This document shows, one piece after another, positions 18,322 to 26,987 of a stretch of 64,000 nucleotides of DNA. Position numbers and translations under genes: made by a program. The DNA is taken from NCBI GenBank assembly GCA_029222685.1, contig JARHVB010000020.1:1-64000 (forward strand). Reading direction: 5' to 3'. Positions within the stretch are counted from its first letter, which is position 1; each line of letters starts with the position of its first letter. Source of the stretch: Terripilifer ovatus. Lineage in GTDB: Bacteria > Pseudomonadota > Alphaproteobacteria > Rhizobiales > Beijerinckiaceae. The notes below the pieces were generated by a model that worked only from the letters and a program-made list of their open reading frames with translations, did not search any database and was not told the origin of the DNA.

Positions 18322-18801
18322 ATGGGCCAGATCAAGGTTGAACCCGGCGAAGACATGCTCGGATACGGCTGCGCCTGCTGCGGCGGCGACGGCGGCGTCA
18401 GGGGCTTCGTCTATGACGGCGAGGACCCGCTGGCGATCTATTATGCCGAATCCGGCGGCATGGCCAATATGCCGGTCGTTCTGATCGGCGTCGCCATCGG
18501 CGCCTGGGAGGCCGATACGACGAAGGCGCAGCGCTCCTGCATCGTCTTCGCCTGCCGCAAGCCCGAAGGCGCGCCGCGCGAGATGACGCCGACGATCCCT
18601 TACCTCCTCGGCTTCCCCGAATTTCCCATGCTGGCGACCGCGATCGAGCCGGAGAACGCCAAGGACCATCCCGACTACGCCCGGCTGGTGGAGGTCTGCA
18701 ACGAGATCATCGACAAGGATGCGCGCTTCGCGCATCTGCGCAACGATCCGGCGGCGCGGCGCACGCGCTTCGCCGCGGATGCGCCGACGCCGGAAACCTG
18801 A
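18322..18801 (+). CDS. Hypothetical protein with N-terminal CACC motif, in the aromatic catabolic cluster
   Basis: A 159-aa protein I do not recognise. Near its start it has GYGCACCGGDGGVRGFVYDGED, with three cysteines in a glycine-rich setting that could hold a metal. There is a hydrophobic stretch (NMPVVLIGVAIGAWEAD) too short and too polar to be a sure membrane segment. The C-terminus is charged (FAHLRNDPAARRTRF). No signal peptide is seen. It stands between the decarboxylase-like gene and a Bug binding protein in the same direction, so it probably belongs to the same catabolic unit. Start is the ATG at 18322 behind GGAAAGCAGCG. Confidence 0.6.
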   Translation: MGQIKVEPGEDMLGYGCACCGGDGGVRGFVYDGEDPLAIYYAESGGMANMPVVLIGVAIGAWEADTTKAQRSCIVFACRKPEGAPREMTPTIPYLLGFPEFPMLATAIEPENAKDHPDYARLVEVCNEIIDKDARFAHLRNDPAARRTRFAADAPTPET

Positions 18802-18809
18802 CGGCCAGC

Positions 18810-18908
18810 ATAGCGTTTTCCGATTCCCTGGAATCGGAAGACGCGTCCAGTTTCTTGAAAGAGCGCATTTCTTCACGCGAATCGACATCCTCTTCGCTTG
18901 AAAATGCG
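18810..18908 (+). repeat. Dispersed ~100-bp intergenic repeat, copy 2
   Basis: It begins ATAGCGTTTTCCGATTC and continues through GGAATCGGAAGACGCGTCC, GAGCGCATTTCTTCACGCG and CTTCGCTTGAAAATGCG. It ends 28 bases before the ATG of the Bug gene at 18937, so it forms most of that gene's upstream region. The palindrome CCGATTCC...GGAATCGG is a compensated variant of the CCGATCC...GGATCGG arms in copy 3. Confidence 0.88.
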
Positions 18909-18936
18909 AAATAAAACCAAATGGGAGGAGAAACGC

Positions 18937-19992
18937 ATGTTCAGGAAAACTGGACGACATGCAGCCTATGCGGCCATCGGCATGGCGCCTGCGATTGCGA
19001 TTGCGGCCGCCTTGTTCACCGCATCTGCCCGCGCTGAGGATTTCTATCGCGGCAAGCAGATCAACATCATCGTCGGCAGTTCCGCCGGCGGCGGCTATGA
19101 CACTTACGCGCGTCTGCTGGCGCGCCACATGCCACGCTATATCGAAGGCACGCCGACTATCGTCGTCCAGAACATGGTCGGCGCCGGCGGCATGACGGCC
19201 GCCGCCAATCTGGCCAATCTTGCACCGAAAGACGGCACTACTATCGCCGGCCTCTTGCCCAGCAACATCACCGAAGGCCTGTTCGGCAATCGCGAGACGC
19301 TGAAGTACGACCCGGTCAAATTTCAGTATCTCGGCAGCATGAACGGCGAGCCTTACAACTGCTACGTGCGCGCCGATGCGCCGGTACAGAAATTCGAAGA
19401 CATCTTCACCAAGGAGCTGATCGTCGGCGCCTCCGCCTCGGGCGCTTCGACGCTCGCGTCTCCCGCTCTGCTGAAAAACCTGCTCGGCGCGAAATTCCGC
19501 GTCATCAACGGCTATCCCGGTTCGCGCGAAATCACGCTGGCTGCGCTGCGCGGCGAAATACAGGGGTGGTGCGGCGTCGGCTGGAGCGCGGCGACGATCG
19601 CCGTGGGCGAACCGCTGGCAAAGGGCGAGATCAAGGTTCTGTTCCAGGAGAACGGTCGCTCCAACCCGCAGATCGAAAAACTCGGCGTGCCGCGCGCCAC
19701 CGATTTCGCCAAGACGCCGGAAATGCGCAGGATCATGGATCTCATCTACAGCCAGCAGGCTTTCGGCCGTCCCTTCGTCCTTAGCGGCGATGTGCCGGCC
19801 GATCGTGTCGCCGTGCTGCGCAAGGGTTTCATGGCAGCGATGAGCGATGCAGAGCTGATCGCCGACACCAGGAAACTCAAAATCGAGCTCGCCCCCGTCA
19901 ACGGCGAAGAGTTGCAGGACATCGTCACCCAGCTCTACAGCACGCCCCCTGAATTGGTTGAGAAGGCGCGCGCGGCCTTGAAGCTGAATTAG
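18937..19992 (+). CDS. Tripartite tricarboxylate transporter substrate-binding protein (Bug/TctC)
   Basis: Periplasmic binding protein for a carboxylate-type ligand, 351 aa. A signal peptide (AIAIAAALFTASARA) is followed by EDFYRGKQINIIVGSSAGGGYDTYARLL, the strand-1/phosphate-like loop of the family. TIVVQNMVGAGGM and GWCGVGWSAA are further marks of the subfamily shared with the proteins at 22118, 53598 and 54715. I start at 18937 because GGGAGGAG lies just before it; the frame is open back to 18898 inside the repeat. No TctA/TctB permease is adjacent. Its location after the Rieske cluster suggests uptake of that pathway's substrate. Confidence 0.9.
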   Translation: MFRKTGRHAAYAAIGMAPAIAIAAALFTASARAEDFYRGKQINIIVGSSAGGGYDTYARLLARHMPRYIEGTPTIVVQNMVGAGGMTAAANLANLAPKDGTTIAGLLPSNITEGLFGNRETLKYDPVKFQYLGSMNGEPYNCYVRADAPVQKFEDIFTKELIVGASASGASTLASPALLKNLLGAKFRVINGYPGSREITLAALRGEIQGWCGVGWSAATIAVGEPLAKGEIKVLFQENGRSNPQIEKLGVPRATDFAKTPEMRRIMDLIYSQQAFGRPFVLSGDVPADRVAVLRKGFMAAMSDAELIADTRKLKIELAPVNGEELQDIVTQLYSTPPELVEKARAALKLN

Positions 19993-20004
19993 GGTTCACC
20001 CTCA

Positions 20005-20805
20005 TCACTTGCCTTTAAAATTCGGAACCCGCTTCTCCTTGAAGGCCGCCTGCCCTTCCTTGTAGTCCTCGCTGCGGAAACAGGCGGCGACAAGCGCGTC
20101 GGCGCCGGCGCGGTCGCGCTCGCTATGCGCCTTTGCCGTTTCGACGAGGCTTTTCTTGAGCGCGGCCAAGGTCAGCGGCGCATTGCTGGCGATGGCGGCG
20201 ATATAGTCCCGCGCCGAAGCATCGAACGTCTCGCCCGGCCATGTCTTGTTGACGAGACCGAGCCGTTCCGCCTCGGCGCCATCGACAATGCGCGCGCTCA
20301 ACAACAGGTCACTGGTTGGACCAAGACCGATGCGATGCACCAGCGCCTCCACATTCGCGAAGGCGTAGCCGAGCCCCAGGCGCGCCGCCGGAATCCGAAA
20401 CCGCGAGTCGGCCGAGCCGATCCGCAGATCGCAGCACAGCGCCAGCGCCAGCCCGCCGCCGAAAGCAACGCCGCGAATGCGCGCGACGACCGGCTTCCTG
20501 GCGTCGGCAACCGCATCCATGCCCGCGCCAACGGCCTGTTCGTAAGCCTTGACGGCATCCTCGCCGGTGCGCTTTTCACCGAACTGCGAAATATCAGCGC
20601 CGGCGCAGAACGCCCGATCGCCGGCGCCGGTAAGAACGATGACGCGCACCTCTGCATCGTTTTCCGCCCGCGCGATAAGCCCCGGCAGCGCGCTCCACAT
20701 ATCGAACGTCATGGCGTTCATCTTTGCCGGCTGATTGATGGTCAGCCAGGCGACGCCCTTTGCTGCCTCGTAGTCGATACCCGGCCCCATCTTTTCCCCT
20801 GCCAT
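20005..20805 (-). CDS. Enoyl-CoA hydratase/isomerase family protein
   Basis: Crotonase-fold enzyme of 266 aa. The oxyanion-hole segments are AGDRAFCAGADISQF and IRGVAFGGGLALALCCDLRIGS; LGLGYAFANVEALVHRIG and ARIVDGAEAERLGLVNKTW are also typical. The position of the first catalytic glutamate in true hydratases reads GVAFGGGLALAL here, so hydratase activity on crotonyl-CoA is not certain, and an isomerase, lyase or other crotonase activity is possible. It lies 11 bp downstream of the FAD oxidase gene in the same direction, so the two are probably one transcript. Confidence 0.85.
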   Translation of the reverse strand: MAGEKMGPGIDYEAAKGVAWLTINQPAKMNAMTFDMWSALPGLIARAENDAEVRVIVLTGAGDRAFCAGADISQFGEKRTGEDAVKAYEQAVGAGMDAVADARKPVVARIRGVAFGGGLALALCCDLRIGSADSRFRIPAARLGLGYAFANVEALVHRIGLGPTSDLLLSARIVDGAEAERLGLVNKTWPGETFDASARDYIAAIASNAPLTLAALKKSLVETAKAHSERDRAGADALVAACFRSEDYKEGQAAFKEKRVPNFKGK

Positions 20806-20816
20806 GTCAGCCCCTG

Positions 20817-21983
20817 TCAGCGCCGGTTCGTTGCCGCAAGCTGTACGACGCGTTCTGCTATGGCAAGCGCGGCGGTCAATCCCGGACTTTCGATACCATA
20901 AAGAGCGATCAGCCCCCGCACCCCATGCACCGCCTCGTCCTGCAGCAGAAAATCCGCGTCGGGCGCGCCAGGCGCCGAAATCTTCGGCCGTATACCTGCG
21001 TAATCGGGGTTAAGTTCGCCATCCTTCAGGCCCGGCCAATAGCGACGAATCGCAGCATAGAATTTATCGGCACGCCTGGAATCAACACGGAAATCCAGCG
21101 GCTGATCGGCGTGCGTGTCGAGCCATTCCACGTCGGGCCCGAAGCGAGTTCGCCCCGCCAGGTCGATCGTCAAATGCGTGCCCAGCCCTCCCGGCTCCGG
21201 CACGGGATAAACAAGCCGCGAAAACGGTGACCGGCGCGCCAGGGAAAAATAGCTGCCCTTGGCGAAATAAGGCGTCGGAATGCTCGTCTCGGAAATCCCG
21301 TTGATCGTACCTGCCAGACGCGGCGAGGCGAGACCGGCGGCAAGGATCAATGTGCGGACGCGAAAAAAGCAACCCACCTCAGCGCCCAGCAGGGCGCGAA
21401 TGCCATCCGCTCCCGTCTCCGCGCCGAAGAAATGGGTCGCGAACACAAAGCTCGCTCCATGTTCGGCCGCCTCGCCTTGCAATGCCAGCATGAAGGCATG
21501 GCTATCGACGATGCCGGTCGAAGGCGAGTGCAGACCGATCACCCCTTCGATCTCGGGCTCCATCGCCTTCATTTCGGTACGATCGACCAGGCGCACGTCG
21601 GTCGCGCCATTGGCATGGGCTCGGCCCATGATTCCAAGCGCCGTGTCGCGCTGATCCTCGCCGGCTGCCACGATGATCTTGCCGCAGCGGGCATGCGGGA
21701 CGTGATGGCTGGCGCAAAAATCGTAGAAGCGCCGCCGGCCCTCGACGCACAACTGCGCCTTCAGCGAACCGGGCGGATAGTAGATACCGGCGTGAATGAC
21801 TTCGCTGTTGCGCGAAGAAATGCCCTGGCCGATCGCCGTCTCGCGCTCCACCACCACGACCTCGCGTCCCGCCATCGCCAGCGCGCGCGCCGCAGCGAGA
21901 CCGACGACGCCGGCGCCGATCACAAGACAATCGATATCGGGAGTTTCTGACAAATCCAGGTCCACGTCATTCGACAGCTGCAC
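20817..21983 (-). CDS. NAD(P)/FAD-dependent oxidoreductase, L-2-hydroxyglutarate oxidase-like
   Basis: DAO-family flavoenzyme of 388 aa. The FAD site is DCLVIGAGVVGLAAARALAM followed by VVVVERE. QGISSRNSEVIHAGIYYPPGSLKAQLCVEGRR is characteristic of the LhgO/YgaF branch that oxidises L-2-hydroxy acids. The C-terminal segment YAGIRPKISAPGAPDADFLL is also typical. The start at 21983 is the first ATG with the family's short N-terminus. It is co-directional with the enoyl-CoA hydratase gene, so the hydroxy acid may come from the same degradative pathway. Confidence 0.87.
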   Translation of the reverse strand: MQLSNDVDLDLSETPDIDCLVIGAGVVGLAAARALAMAGREVVVVERETAIGQGISSRNSEVIHAGIYYPPGSLKAQLCVEGRRRFYDFCASHHVPHARCGKIIVAAGEDQRDTALGIMGRAHANGATDVRLVDRTEMKAMEPEIEGVIGLHSPSTGIVDSHAFMLALQGEAAEHGASFVFATHFFGAETGADGIRALLGAEVGCFFRVRTLILAAGLASPRLAGTINGISETSIPTPYFAKGSYFSLARRSPFSRLVYPVPEPGGLGTHLTIDLAGRTRFGPDVEWLDTHADQPLDFRVDSRRADKFYAAIRRYWPGLKDGELNPDYAGIRPKISAPGAPDADFLLQDEAVHGVRGLIALYGIESPGLTAALAIAERVVQLAATNRR

Positions 21984-22117
21984 TTTATTGCACGACTTGC
22001 CGCTCCTGCGAACATCAGGCAGACAGCCAAGATCAGGTTTTTCCGGATTGCCGTTTCCTCAGGGCCTGCGATCAGCTAGAAGAACCCCAAACAGGGTGGT
22101 AACCAAGGAGAACTCCC

Positions 22118-23122
22118 ATGACCCGTATGCGATGCGCGGCGGCGACGACTATGCTCGTCACCATTGCGGCCGGCACGCCTGTCGTCGCACAGGAGAAGGT
22201 CGTCAGCCTCTATGTCGGCTATACGGCAGGCGGCGGCTACGATGTCTACGGCCGTATCGTGGCGCGTTACATGGGTGCGCATCTTCCTGGGAATCCCACC
22301 ATCGTCGTCCAGAACATGCCCGGCGCCGGCAGCGTGCGGCTCGCCAACTGGCTTTATTCCGTCGCGCCGAAAGACGGCACTGCGTTCGGCATCGTGGCGC
22401 GCGGCGTCGCCTTCGACACATTGCTCGGCCTGCCGGGCGCCAGCTACGACGCCACCAAGTTCAACTGGATCGGTAGCGCCAACAATGAAGTCAGCGTCTG
22501 CGTCGCCTGGCATACCAGCGGCATCACCTCGTTCGAACAGACCAAGGAAAAGGAAATGATCGTCGGCGGCACCGGTGGCAGCGCCGACACCGACCAGTTT
22601 CCGAAAGTGTTCAACGGCGTGCTGGGTACGAAATATAAAATGGTCGTCGGCTATCCGGGCGGCAATGACATCAACCTTGCCATGGAACGCGGCGAGGTCC
22701 AGGGCCGCTGCGGCTGGTCGTGGTCAAGCGTCAAGTCGACCCAACCCGAATGGCTGCGCAGCAAAAAGATCAACGTGCTGGTCCAGCTCTCGCTCGAGAA
22801 ACACCCGGATCTGCCGGACGTGCCGTTGATCATGGATCTTGCCCAGACCCCTTTGCAGAAGGGCGTCTTTCAGCTCGTCTTCGCGCGTCAGGTGCTTGGG
22901 CGCCCGTTCCTGGCTCCTCCGGGCATGCCGGCGGACCGCGTCGCAAACCTGCGCAAGGCGTTCGCGGACACAATGCAGGACAAGGAACTTCTGGCCGAAG
23001 CGGAGCGCGCCAAGCTCGAAATAACGCCTGTTTCCGGTGAAGCGCTGCAGAAGGTCGTCGCCGACGCCTATGCCATGCCGCCGGAGATCATCAAGAAGAC
23101 GGCGGAACTGCTGAAGGACTAA
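22118..23122 (+). CDS. Tripartite tricarboxylate transporter substrate-binding protein (Bug/TctC)
   Basis: Periplasmic binding protein of 334 aa. The signal peptide ends at PVVAQ before EKVVSLYVGYTAGGGYDVYGR. TIVVQNMPGAGSVRLANWL, ERGEVQGRCGWSWSSVKST and RQVLGRPFLAPPGMPADRV place it in the same subfamily as 18937. AAGGAGAACTCCC precedes the ATG. It faces the porin gene and is separated from it by a two-way terminator. No permease gene is near. Confidence 0.9.
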   Translation: MTRMRCAAATTMLVTIAAGTPVVAQEKVVSLYVGYTAGGGYDVYGRIVARYMGAHLPGNPTIVVQNMPGAGSVRLANWLYSVAPKDGTAFGIVARGVAFDTLLGLPGASYDATKFNWIGSANNEVSVCVAWHTSGITSFEQTKEKEMIVGGTGGSADTDQFPKVFNGVLGTKYKMVVGYPGGNDINLAMERGEVQGRCGWSWSSVKSTQPEWLRSKKINVLVQLSLEKHPDLPDVPLIMDLAQTPLQKGVFQLVFARQVLGRPFLAPPGMPADRVANLRKAFADTMQDKELLAEAERAKLEITPVSGEALQKVVADAYAMPPEIIKKTAELLKD

Positions 23123-23167
23123 GAGGGCAGCCGGCAGTCGGGATTGCCTACTACTTAAACAACGAAA

Positions 23168-23205
23168 AACCCCGGCGCTCTCGCACCGGGGTTCTTATTT
23201 TTATC
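23168..23205. terminator. Bidirectional terminator between the Bug gene and the porin gene
   Basis: AACCCCGG (23168-23175) and CCGGGGTT (23186-23193) form a stable stem. Towards the right it is followed by TTCTTATTTTTA, and towards the left, on the minus strand, by TTTTTCGTT. It therefore serves both the plus-strand Bug gene and the minus-strand porin gene. Confidence 0.88.
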
Positions 23206-23236
23206 CGTCTGATCGCCGAAGCGACCAGCAAATGGA

Positions 23237-24742
23237 TCAGAACGTGCGCTCGACGCGCAGACGACCGGTCCAGTTGTTGGAGTTGACGCTGGCAAGGCAC
23301 TGCGGGTTCGCCACGGTGCAGGCCGGCGTAGTCGGCAACGCACCAGCAAGGCCGGTCAGGCGCTGCGACAGACGTGCGTACGACAGTTCCAGACCGATAT
23401 CGAAGTTACGAACCGGCGACCACACGAGGTTGTGCTTGATGTCCCAAGCAGTCGCCTGCGACAGACCACCGTTGGTCCAGTCCGTATTCTGCGTCACGGC
23501 ACCCGGCGTGATGCGGATCCACGAAGCAATGAAGTTCGACCGCAGCGACGGAGTCCAGTAATGCGTGAAGATACCGGCGAGGTTGAAGGCCTTCGTGGTT
23601 TCCGAGTTCGGAATACACGCAGCCGTGGTGCAGAAGATCGTCATGCTGCGATCGCCGCGGAGGTAGCCACCAAGATAGTTGGCGGTAACTGCCGAGTTTT
23701 CGTTCGCGTTAGAGAAGCCGACGTAGTCAAGCGCACCGTTGCTGTAGCCGACCCAGGCATGGAGGCTGTCGCCAGCGGCGAGCATCGGCAGGTTGATCTT
23801 GAGACCGAAGCCGACAGCCCAGCCGGTCTTGGTCATCAACGGGCCAAGGCCGTTGGTGACGGCATTGATCGCCGGCGTGGCGAAGTTGGCGGTGTTCTGC
23901 AGAACAGCGCCCGACAGCATCGCCGAGCCCCAGCCCTGATCGACGCGCACGTTACCGACGACTGCCGGCAGACGCTGCGGGCCGACGGCGGTCGCCGTTG
24001 AGCCGACAAGACCCGTCGGGTTGAAGCCGAGCGAGTTGGCAGTCGTCGTGGTCGAGCTGTCGCCGCGATTTTCGAGAGCGATGGTCGCCGAGAACCCGCC
24101 GCCGAAGGTCGCCGTATAGGCGAACTGACGGATGCCGTTCGGATAGCCCGGCGTGAACATCGAGTGATACTGGTAGGGCGGCAGGAACGTGAAGTTCGAG
24201 GCCGCGTCACCGATGGTGAAGCCGGCGAAGCGGATGTAGGCGGCTTCGATGGTGGCGCCGGTGGCGCCGGCAGCCGGAGCAGCCGTGGCGCCGAACGGCG
24301 ACGTCTGGGCGAGACCGGTCTGGACTGCGAGGCGCAGAGTGACGACGGTCTGGACCGTGCCCCAAGCGGACTGGGTGCGAGCATCCATCATCAACAGGCC
24401 GCGAGCATACCAGCCGAGCTGGTCGATGCCGTTGGAGCTCTGGAACGGCGCGATGCTGGTGCCGGCGGGAGCGGCCAGACCGGCATAGTTCGGGCCGCCG
24501 GCGGAACGCAGCGTGACCGAATTCTTCGACGGAGTGTACCAGGTATCGATACGGACACGGCCACCAACCTTCAGGCAGGTGTCGGTGCCCGGAATCCAGT
24601 AGAAGCCCGCGCCGTAGGCGTCGCAAACTCGCACATATTCAACAGGGGCGGACTTGCGCGACGGCAAATCCGCAGCCTGTGCGCCGGCAGCAGCGAGCAG
24701 GGCCGCCGCTGATCCGAGCAGTAGGCTCTTTGTGAGCGTCAT
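23237..24742 (-). CDS. Outer-membrane porin (Porin_2 family of Hyphomicrobiales)
   Basis: Trimeric beta-barrel for diffusion of small hydrophilic solutes, 501 aa. The signal peptide is SLLLGSAAALLAAAGAQA, followed by ADLPSRKSAPVEYVRVCDAYG. The plug/early-strand motif GAGFYWIPGTDTCLKVGGRV is typical of the family. The protein ends in LRVERTF, the terminal phenylalanine needed for barrel assembly. It is codon-uniform and transcribed alone, with a terminator after it. It has about 210 bp of upstream sequence that includes tandem GGATCCGGATCCGG. Confidence 0.93.
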   Translation of the reverse strand: MTLTKSLLLGSAAALLAAAGAQAADLPSRKSAPVEYVRVCDAYGAGFYWIPGTDTCLKVGGRVRIDTWYTPSKNSVTLRSAGGPNYAGLAAPAGTSIAPFQSSNGIDQLGWYARGLLMMDARTQSAWGTVQTVVTLRLAVQTGLAQTSPFGATAAPAAGATGATIEAAYIRFAGFTIGDAASNFTFLPPYQYHSMFTPGYPNGIRQFAYTATFGGGFSATIALENRGDSSTTTTANSLGFNPTGLVGSTATAVGPQRLPAVVGNVRVDQGWGSAMLSGAVLQNTANFATPAINAVTNGLGPLMTKTGWAVGFGLKINLPMLAAGDSLHAWVGYSNGALDYVGFSNANENSAVTANYLGGYLRGDRSMTIFCTTAACIPNSETTKAFNLAGIFTHYWTPSLRSNFIASWIRITPGAVTQNTDWTNGGLSQATAWDIKHNLVWSPVRNFDIGLELSYARLSQRLTGLAGALPTTPACTVANPQCLASVNSNNWTGRLRVERTF

Positions 24743-25205
24743 TCTAAAACCTCCAGATTAAAGTTTCAGGAAGAGGATCCGGATCCGGCCAGACCAGCGG
24801 GGCGCAATCCCTACCGGCCGAAACCTTTCCTTCGTCCCTACCCCATTCACGCCAATCCGCTCCCTCTGAGCAGCGGATAGACATGAAGCGCTCCCGGTGA
24901 TTCCGATCGCATGCCACAATCTAACCTAAATGTGATGGACCGCGAACGATAGAATGCCTCAAATGTGTCCAATTAAGTCGATCTTTCCGACTGTGTGGCT
25001 TTATGGCCACATTGCGATATGCCCATCAGCAGCTTCTTGTAACAACATGATATTCCGGATATTTTTGGTCGTCCTCCGCTCAGTCGGAGCCCGACAAAAA
25101 GCGGAATTGCAGCGCTCATGGTCTATGTGCGAAAGAACGGCCCGAAACCGTCGTTTCCGGGGTCGCCCGGGTATTTCCCCCCATTTTTCCCGCTTCGACG
25201 CGGCA
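24743..25205. other. Region between porin and SPINDLY-type gene
   Basis: 463 bases without a secure gene. The left part contains the porin promoter and the tandem GGATCC repeat just upstream of its start. The right part is open in the frame of the glycosyltransferase gene (possible start at 24954), but the encoded 84 residues are Cys/Arg-rich and unlike the family. I see no RNA gene. Confidence 0.5.
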
Positions 25206-26981
25206 ATGCCCATGAACAGTTCGCTTCCTGATATCGCCGTGCACGGCCTTCTCATGGAAGCCGGCGAGCTTGTCCGCAACAAACGGGCGCTTGAGGCGGT
25301 GAAACTGCTCCGCTCCCGCAACAAAGCCGTCATCGCCGAACCCTATGGCTGTTTTGTGTTCGCCCTCGCCCACGAGGCCCTGGGCGAACATACGAAAGCC
25401 CTGCAGTTCTATGACCTTTTATTCAAATCCGTCCCGGATCATCTCGACGCCCTGCTCAATGCCGCCAATATCCACCGGTCGCTCTTCAATCTGGACCGCG
25501 CGCTGGCACTGGCAGCCCGAGCGGTAGCAGCGCATCCGAACGACGCTCGAACCTACATCTGCCAGTCGCAAATCCTGTCGGCCCAGCGCCGTCACGTCGA
25601 AGCACTCGCCGCCATCGACCGCGCCATCACCATCAAGCCGGACGCATTGGCTTTAACCGTGCGCGGATCCTGCCTGATCGAAATGGGCCGGCTGAAAGAG
25701 GGATTGGCGGCCCAACGGGAAGCGGCCAGCCGCGAGCCAGCCAACGCCGGCGTGCAGACTGTTGGGTTGTTCTGCGCGAATTACGACGAAAGCCTTTCGG
25801 CGGCCGATCTTTTCTCCAAATACGTCGCCTTCGCGCAGCGGTTTGAATCGCCTTTGCTGAAGGAGCGCAAACCGTGGCGTAATACGCGCGATCCCGGCCG
25901 CCGATTGAAAATCGGCTATCTCTCGCCGGATTTCCGCGGCCATGTGGTCGGCAAATTCATTGAGCCCGTGCTGGCGCACCACGACCGCAGGAACTTTCAC
26001 ATCACCTGCCTGTCGACGGAGGCGGTTACGGATGAAGCCACCAAACGCATGCAGCGTCATGTCGACCAATGGCGCTTCCTGCGCCCCTCGGACGAGCTTG
26101 CGGCAGACGGTATCCGCCATGACCAGATCGACATTCTTGTCGATCTCGCCGGCCATACGGCCGGATCGCGGCTGATGATCTTCGCGCGCAAGCCGGCGCC
26201 GATCCAGGCGACGTGGCTCGGCACCGGTTACACGACCGGACTGACGTCGATCGATTATTTCCTCGGCTCGAAACAGCAGACGCCACCGGGCTGCGAGATC
26301 TACTTCAGCGAAAAGCCGGTTCATCTGCCGGTTATCGTTCCGCTGGCTGAACCCAGGCCGACGCCCGACGTTTCGCTGTTACCTGCCCGCGCGAACGGTT
26401 ACATCAGCTTCGGCTGCCTCTCACGGATCATCCGGCTCAACGAGGGTGTCATCGAGGTCTGGGCGCAAATTCTCAATGCCGTTCCAACCTCGCGCCTGAT
26501 CCTCGATCAGCTCAACTTCGAGGAAGCCGCTACGAAGGAAAATTTCCTGACGCTGTTTGCCAGGCATGGCGTCGGCGCCGACCGCCTCGTCCTGCGCAAT
26601 TCCAAACCGTTCTGGAACAGCTATCACGATATCGACATCGCCCTTGATCCGTTTCCCCATAATGCGGGAACGACGACCTACGATGCCTTATGGATGGGCG
26701 TGCCTGTCATCAGCCTGCGCGACAGGCCGTCGCTCGGCCGTTTCGGCGATGCCATCCTCACTCCGGCGGGATTGTCCGACTGGGTAACCGACACGCGCCA
26801 GGACTATGTCGCCCGCGCTGTCGCAGCCAGCAGCGATCTGGAAACCCTGCAGGACCTGCGCGCCGGCATGCGGGCACGGTTGCGGTCGAGCCCGTTGATG
26901 GATGTCGCAGGCTTCACCCGGGCGCTGGAAGCGGCCTATCGCACCATGTGGATTGAATGGTGCGGCAAAGCGGCAGCGTAA
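25206..26981 (+). CDS. TPR protein with SPINDLY/OGT-type glycosyltransferase 41 domain
   Basis: Predicted O-linked GlcNAc-type transferase of about 591 aa. TPR repeats cover roughly the first 200 residues (FALAHEALGEHTKALQFYDLL and ICQSQILSAQRRHVEALAAIDRA). The C-terminal domain has IGYLSPDFRGHVVGKFIEPVL, ILVDLAGHTAGSRL, ARKPAPIQATWLG and DIALDPFPHNAGTTTYDALW, the nucleotide-sugar site of GT41. I prefer the ATG at 25206 over 24954; neither has a good Shine-Dalgarno. Bacterial relatives often act on flagellin or surface proteins, but no such partner is nearby. Confidence 0.85.
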   Translation: MPMNSSLPDIAVHGLLMEAGELVRNKRALEAVKLLRSRNKAVIAEPYGCFVFALAHEALGEHTKALQFYDLLFKSVPDHLDALLNAANIHRSLFNLDRALALAARAVAAHPNDARTYICQSQILSAQRRHVEALAAIDRAITIKPDALALTVRGSCLIEMGRLKEGLAAQREAASREPANAGVQTVGLFCANYDESLSAADLFSKYVAFAQRFESPLLKERKPWRNTRDPGRRLKIGYLSPDFRGHVVGKFIEPVLAHHDRRNFHITCLSTEAVTDEATKRMQRHVDQWRFLRPSDELAADGIRHDQIDILVDLAGHTAGSRLMIFARKPAPIQATWLGTGYTTGLTSIDYFLGSKQQTPPGCEIYFSEKPVHLPVIVPLAEPRPTPDVSLLPARANGYISFGCLSRIIRLNEGVIEVWAQILNAVPTSRLILDQLNFEEAATKENFLTLFARHGVGADRLVLRNSKPFWNSYHDIDIALDPFPHNAGTTTYDALWMGVPVISLRDRPSLGRFGDAILTPAGLSDWVTDTRQDYVARAVAASSDLETLQDLRAGMRARLRSSPLMDVAGFTRALEAAYRTMWIEWCGKAAA

Positions 26982-26987
26982 CGACCG

